This document shows, one piece after another, positions 31,280 to 32,723 of a stretch of 32,723 bases of DNA (the stretch's first letter is position 1; every line of letters begins with the position of its first letter). Source of the stretch: Shimia_B sp038527375 (GTDB taxonomy: Bacteria; Pseudomonadota; Alphaproteobacteria; Rhodobacterales; Rhodobacteraceae); the NCBI GenBank assembly GCA_038527375.1, contig JBCBFU010000031.1, forward strand, positions 1 through 32,723, in the 5' to 3' direction. The notes beneath the pieces are model-generated. The model ran no database searches. It was given only the letters and a program-made list of their open reading frames with translations, and was not told the DNA's origin. Both the position numbers and the translations under genes were made by a program.

Positions 31280-32665
31280 TTACGGGTAGGCCCAGCCCAC
31301 GGGCATGTCGATCAGGCCCACATAGAGCGCGAGCAAGGTCACGAAGCCTGCGACGGTGGTGACAAGCTGAAACTTGGCCACGCCGTTTTGGGCGCGGGCA
31401 AACCAGCCGTCCCCACCACCCGCCGACTGGTTGCCGCGGTTCGACCATTTCTGCTTCGACAGGTGGAAGATCATGAAGATCTTTACCGACGCGTTGATCA
31501 CCTGATTGAGATACAGGATGAACGGCCAGCTGAGATCGGCCTTGCGCGCGTAACGATAGAGCACGATGCACAGCGCGATCCGGGAAAACAGGACCCAGAT
31601 CAAGACCGACCATAGGTAACCCGGTTCGACCATGGTCGCGAGGACGGCCAAGACGGGCGACACCATCATCGTCCACATCGCGATCCGCTGATCCACGAGG
31701 CACCACCAGATGAAAGGATGCACGCGGCGCGGGCCCAACGCGATCGCGCGCGACCCGTTGCGCAGCATATTGCCCGACCAACGGCGGAAGTTCTGGACCA
31801 TCCGCTCCAGCCCGTTCTCCTTGATTACCTCGATCGTGTAGACAGTGGCATCGGGCACGTAGGTCATCTTCGCCCCGCAGGTCAGCATGTGATACCACGT
31901 GCTTTTGTCGTCGCCCGACAGGAACCGGAAGCGCCCCCAGAGCCAGTGATCCAGATGATCGGCCTCGATGGTGCGGATGAACTTTTCGCTCAGCATGTGT
32001 TCGGCGCGAAAGACGCTCATCCGCCCGGTCAGTGTCAGGACCTTACCCGACAGCGCGTGGGACATCATCGCAAGCCTGCGCTGCGCGAACCGCATGTTCA
32101 GCCAGGATTGGATCCAGGCCGGGCCGTAGCAGATAACCTCTTCGTCCGTGGTGAGCGCCTGCAGCTCGGGATCCGCGCCAAACATGGGCAGTGTCTTTTC
32201 CAGCACGTCATCGCCATAGAGCGCATCGCCATCCATGAAGATAACGAGGTCGTCCTTGTGCACGCCCGCGCGGTTGATGGCGCGCAGGATCATCCCGATG
32301 GCCATGCGCTTGCCCGGCTGGTTCTGCCGCAGGAACACCAGCTCTGCCAGATCGGCGGGCAGGTCCTGGGCGTGCGCGCGGACAAAGGACGTGATGATCT
32401 CTTCGTCATAGGTCGAGCCCGTCCCGATATAGAGCGTGGTCGGGATGCGGTGACGGCGGATCTGCGCGATGATGGAGCCGATGACGCGTTTGGTGATCGC
32501 GGGCTCCTCGTAGTAGGTGGTCATCTGGATGTGGAGCCGCCGGGGCCGCCAGCCGGTGTCCCACAGGGCCTGCGCGGTACGCCGCATCGCCGGAAAGTGC
32601 CGGCGCCGCCACACGACCGAGCGGATGGCATGGTTGTACCACCAGCCTAAGCGCCAGATACCCAA
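31280..32665 (-). CDS. alg8: Alg8-like polymannuronate synthase, glycosyltransferase family 2 (N-terminus uncertain)
   Basis: The visible 461 residues match Alg8: GIWRLGWW near the start, VIFMDGDALYGDD with the DxD at 145-147, LTLTGRMSVFRAE (210-222), FLSGDDKSTW (248-257) and an FRRWSGNMLRNGSRA region. C-terminal membrane helices follow from about 310. It would polymerise GDP-mannuronate and export the chain at the inner membrane. Pseudomonas Alg8 has about 45 more residues, with membrane helices, before GIWR. Here the only initiator is a TTG (32663-32665), and an in-frame TAG lies at 32690-32692. The gene may be N-terminally truncated, carry a nonsense codon, or use the TTG start; the window ends 58 bases upstream. 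Confidence 0.75.
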   Translation of the reverse strand: MGIWRLGWWYNHAIRSVVWRRRHFPAMRRTAQALWDTGWRPRRLHIQMTTYYEEPAITKRVIGSIIAQIRRHRIPTTLYIGTGSTYDEEIITSFVRAHAQDLPADLAELVFLRQNQPGKRMAIGMILRAINRAGVHKDDLVIFMDGDALYGDDVLEKTLPMFGADPELQALTTDEEVICYGPAWIQSWLNMRFAQRRLAMMSHALSGKVLTLTGRMSVFRAEHMLSEKFIRTIEADHLDHWLWGRFRFLSGDDKSTWYHMLTCGAKMTYVPDATVYTIEVIKENGLERMVQNFRRWSGNMLRNGSRAIALGPRRVHPFIWWCLVDQRIAMWTMMVSPVLAVLATMVEPGYLWSVLIWVLFSRIALCIVLYRYARKADLSWPFILYLNQVINASVKIFMIFHLSKQKWSNRGNQSAGGGDGWFARAQNGVAKFQLVTTVAGFVTLLALYVGLIDMPVGWAYP

Positions 32666-32723
32666 CGTCGCCAGCTTCAGTGTTAGCTGCTAAGTCTCGG
32701 GCGTCACATATCGGTTGGGCAAG

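Overview
The window is GC-rich, densely packed bacterial chromosome and looks like an alphaproteobacterium of the Rhodobacterales (Roseobacter/Paracoccaceae group). The evidence is the gene families present (DUF1045, DUF1537 kinase, Anbu cluster, single-domain sugar-ABC ATPase, RTX proteins, paired MauG-like peroxidases) and the compact operons with ATGA/GTGA overlaps. I cannot name a genus. I see no rRNA, tRNA, insertion sequence, phage gene or CRISPR array, and no gene-free stretch reaches 300 bases.

Layout. (1) 1-2775: the end of a DegT-type aminotransferase, an unrecognised beta-rich protein, a Sel1-repeat protein and a di-heme MauG/CcpA-type peroxidase. The last two are head-to-head with overlapping 5' ends. 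(2) 2792-9885: two divergent operons that look like one acid-sugar catabolic locus. The left arm encodes a beta-decarboxylating dehydrogenase, a Gfo/Idh/MocA dehydrogenase, an FCD-GntR regulator and a MOFRL glycerate kinase. The right arm encodes an ABM protein, an MBL-fold lactonase-like hydrolase, a DUF1537 four-carbon-acid kinase and a DUF1045 2H phosphoesterase. A near-perfect palindrome centred on GTATAC lies between the arms and is a good candidate operator. (3) 10014-13936: the Anbu cluster, consisting of circularly permuted ATP-grasp, alpha-E, transglutaminase and the proteasome-like protease. (4) 13933-19732: xylose uptake and isomerisation (xylA, ATPase, permease, binding protein) with a divergent ROK repressor. 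No xylulokinase is present. (5) 19734-22561: an FG-GAP/ASPIC-UnbV protein convergent with a second MauG-like peroxidase. (6) 22763-26643: a FIST (NosP-like) protein, a hybrid histidine kinase whose PAS domain carries the LOV photosensor signature (Cys227), and a LuxR/NarL-type response regulator. (7) 26666-32665, minus strand: alginate-like exopolysaccharide genes (alg8-like polymerase, stand-alone type II phosphomannose-isomerase cupin, algD-like GDP-mannose dehydrogenase) followed by a large RTX protein.

The most interesting observation is a heptamer, GGATAGG/CCTATCC, that recurs in three upstream regions: that of the FIST-LOV-regulator operon, that of algD and that of the cupin gene. Two of these sites are 7-3-7 palindromes. 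This suggests, without proving it, that the light/NO-type sensory operon and the exopolysaccharide genes share one regulator, possibly the LuxR-type protein encoded here.
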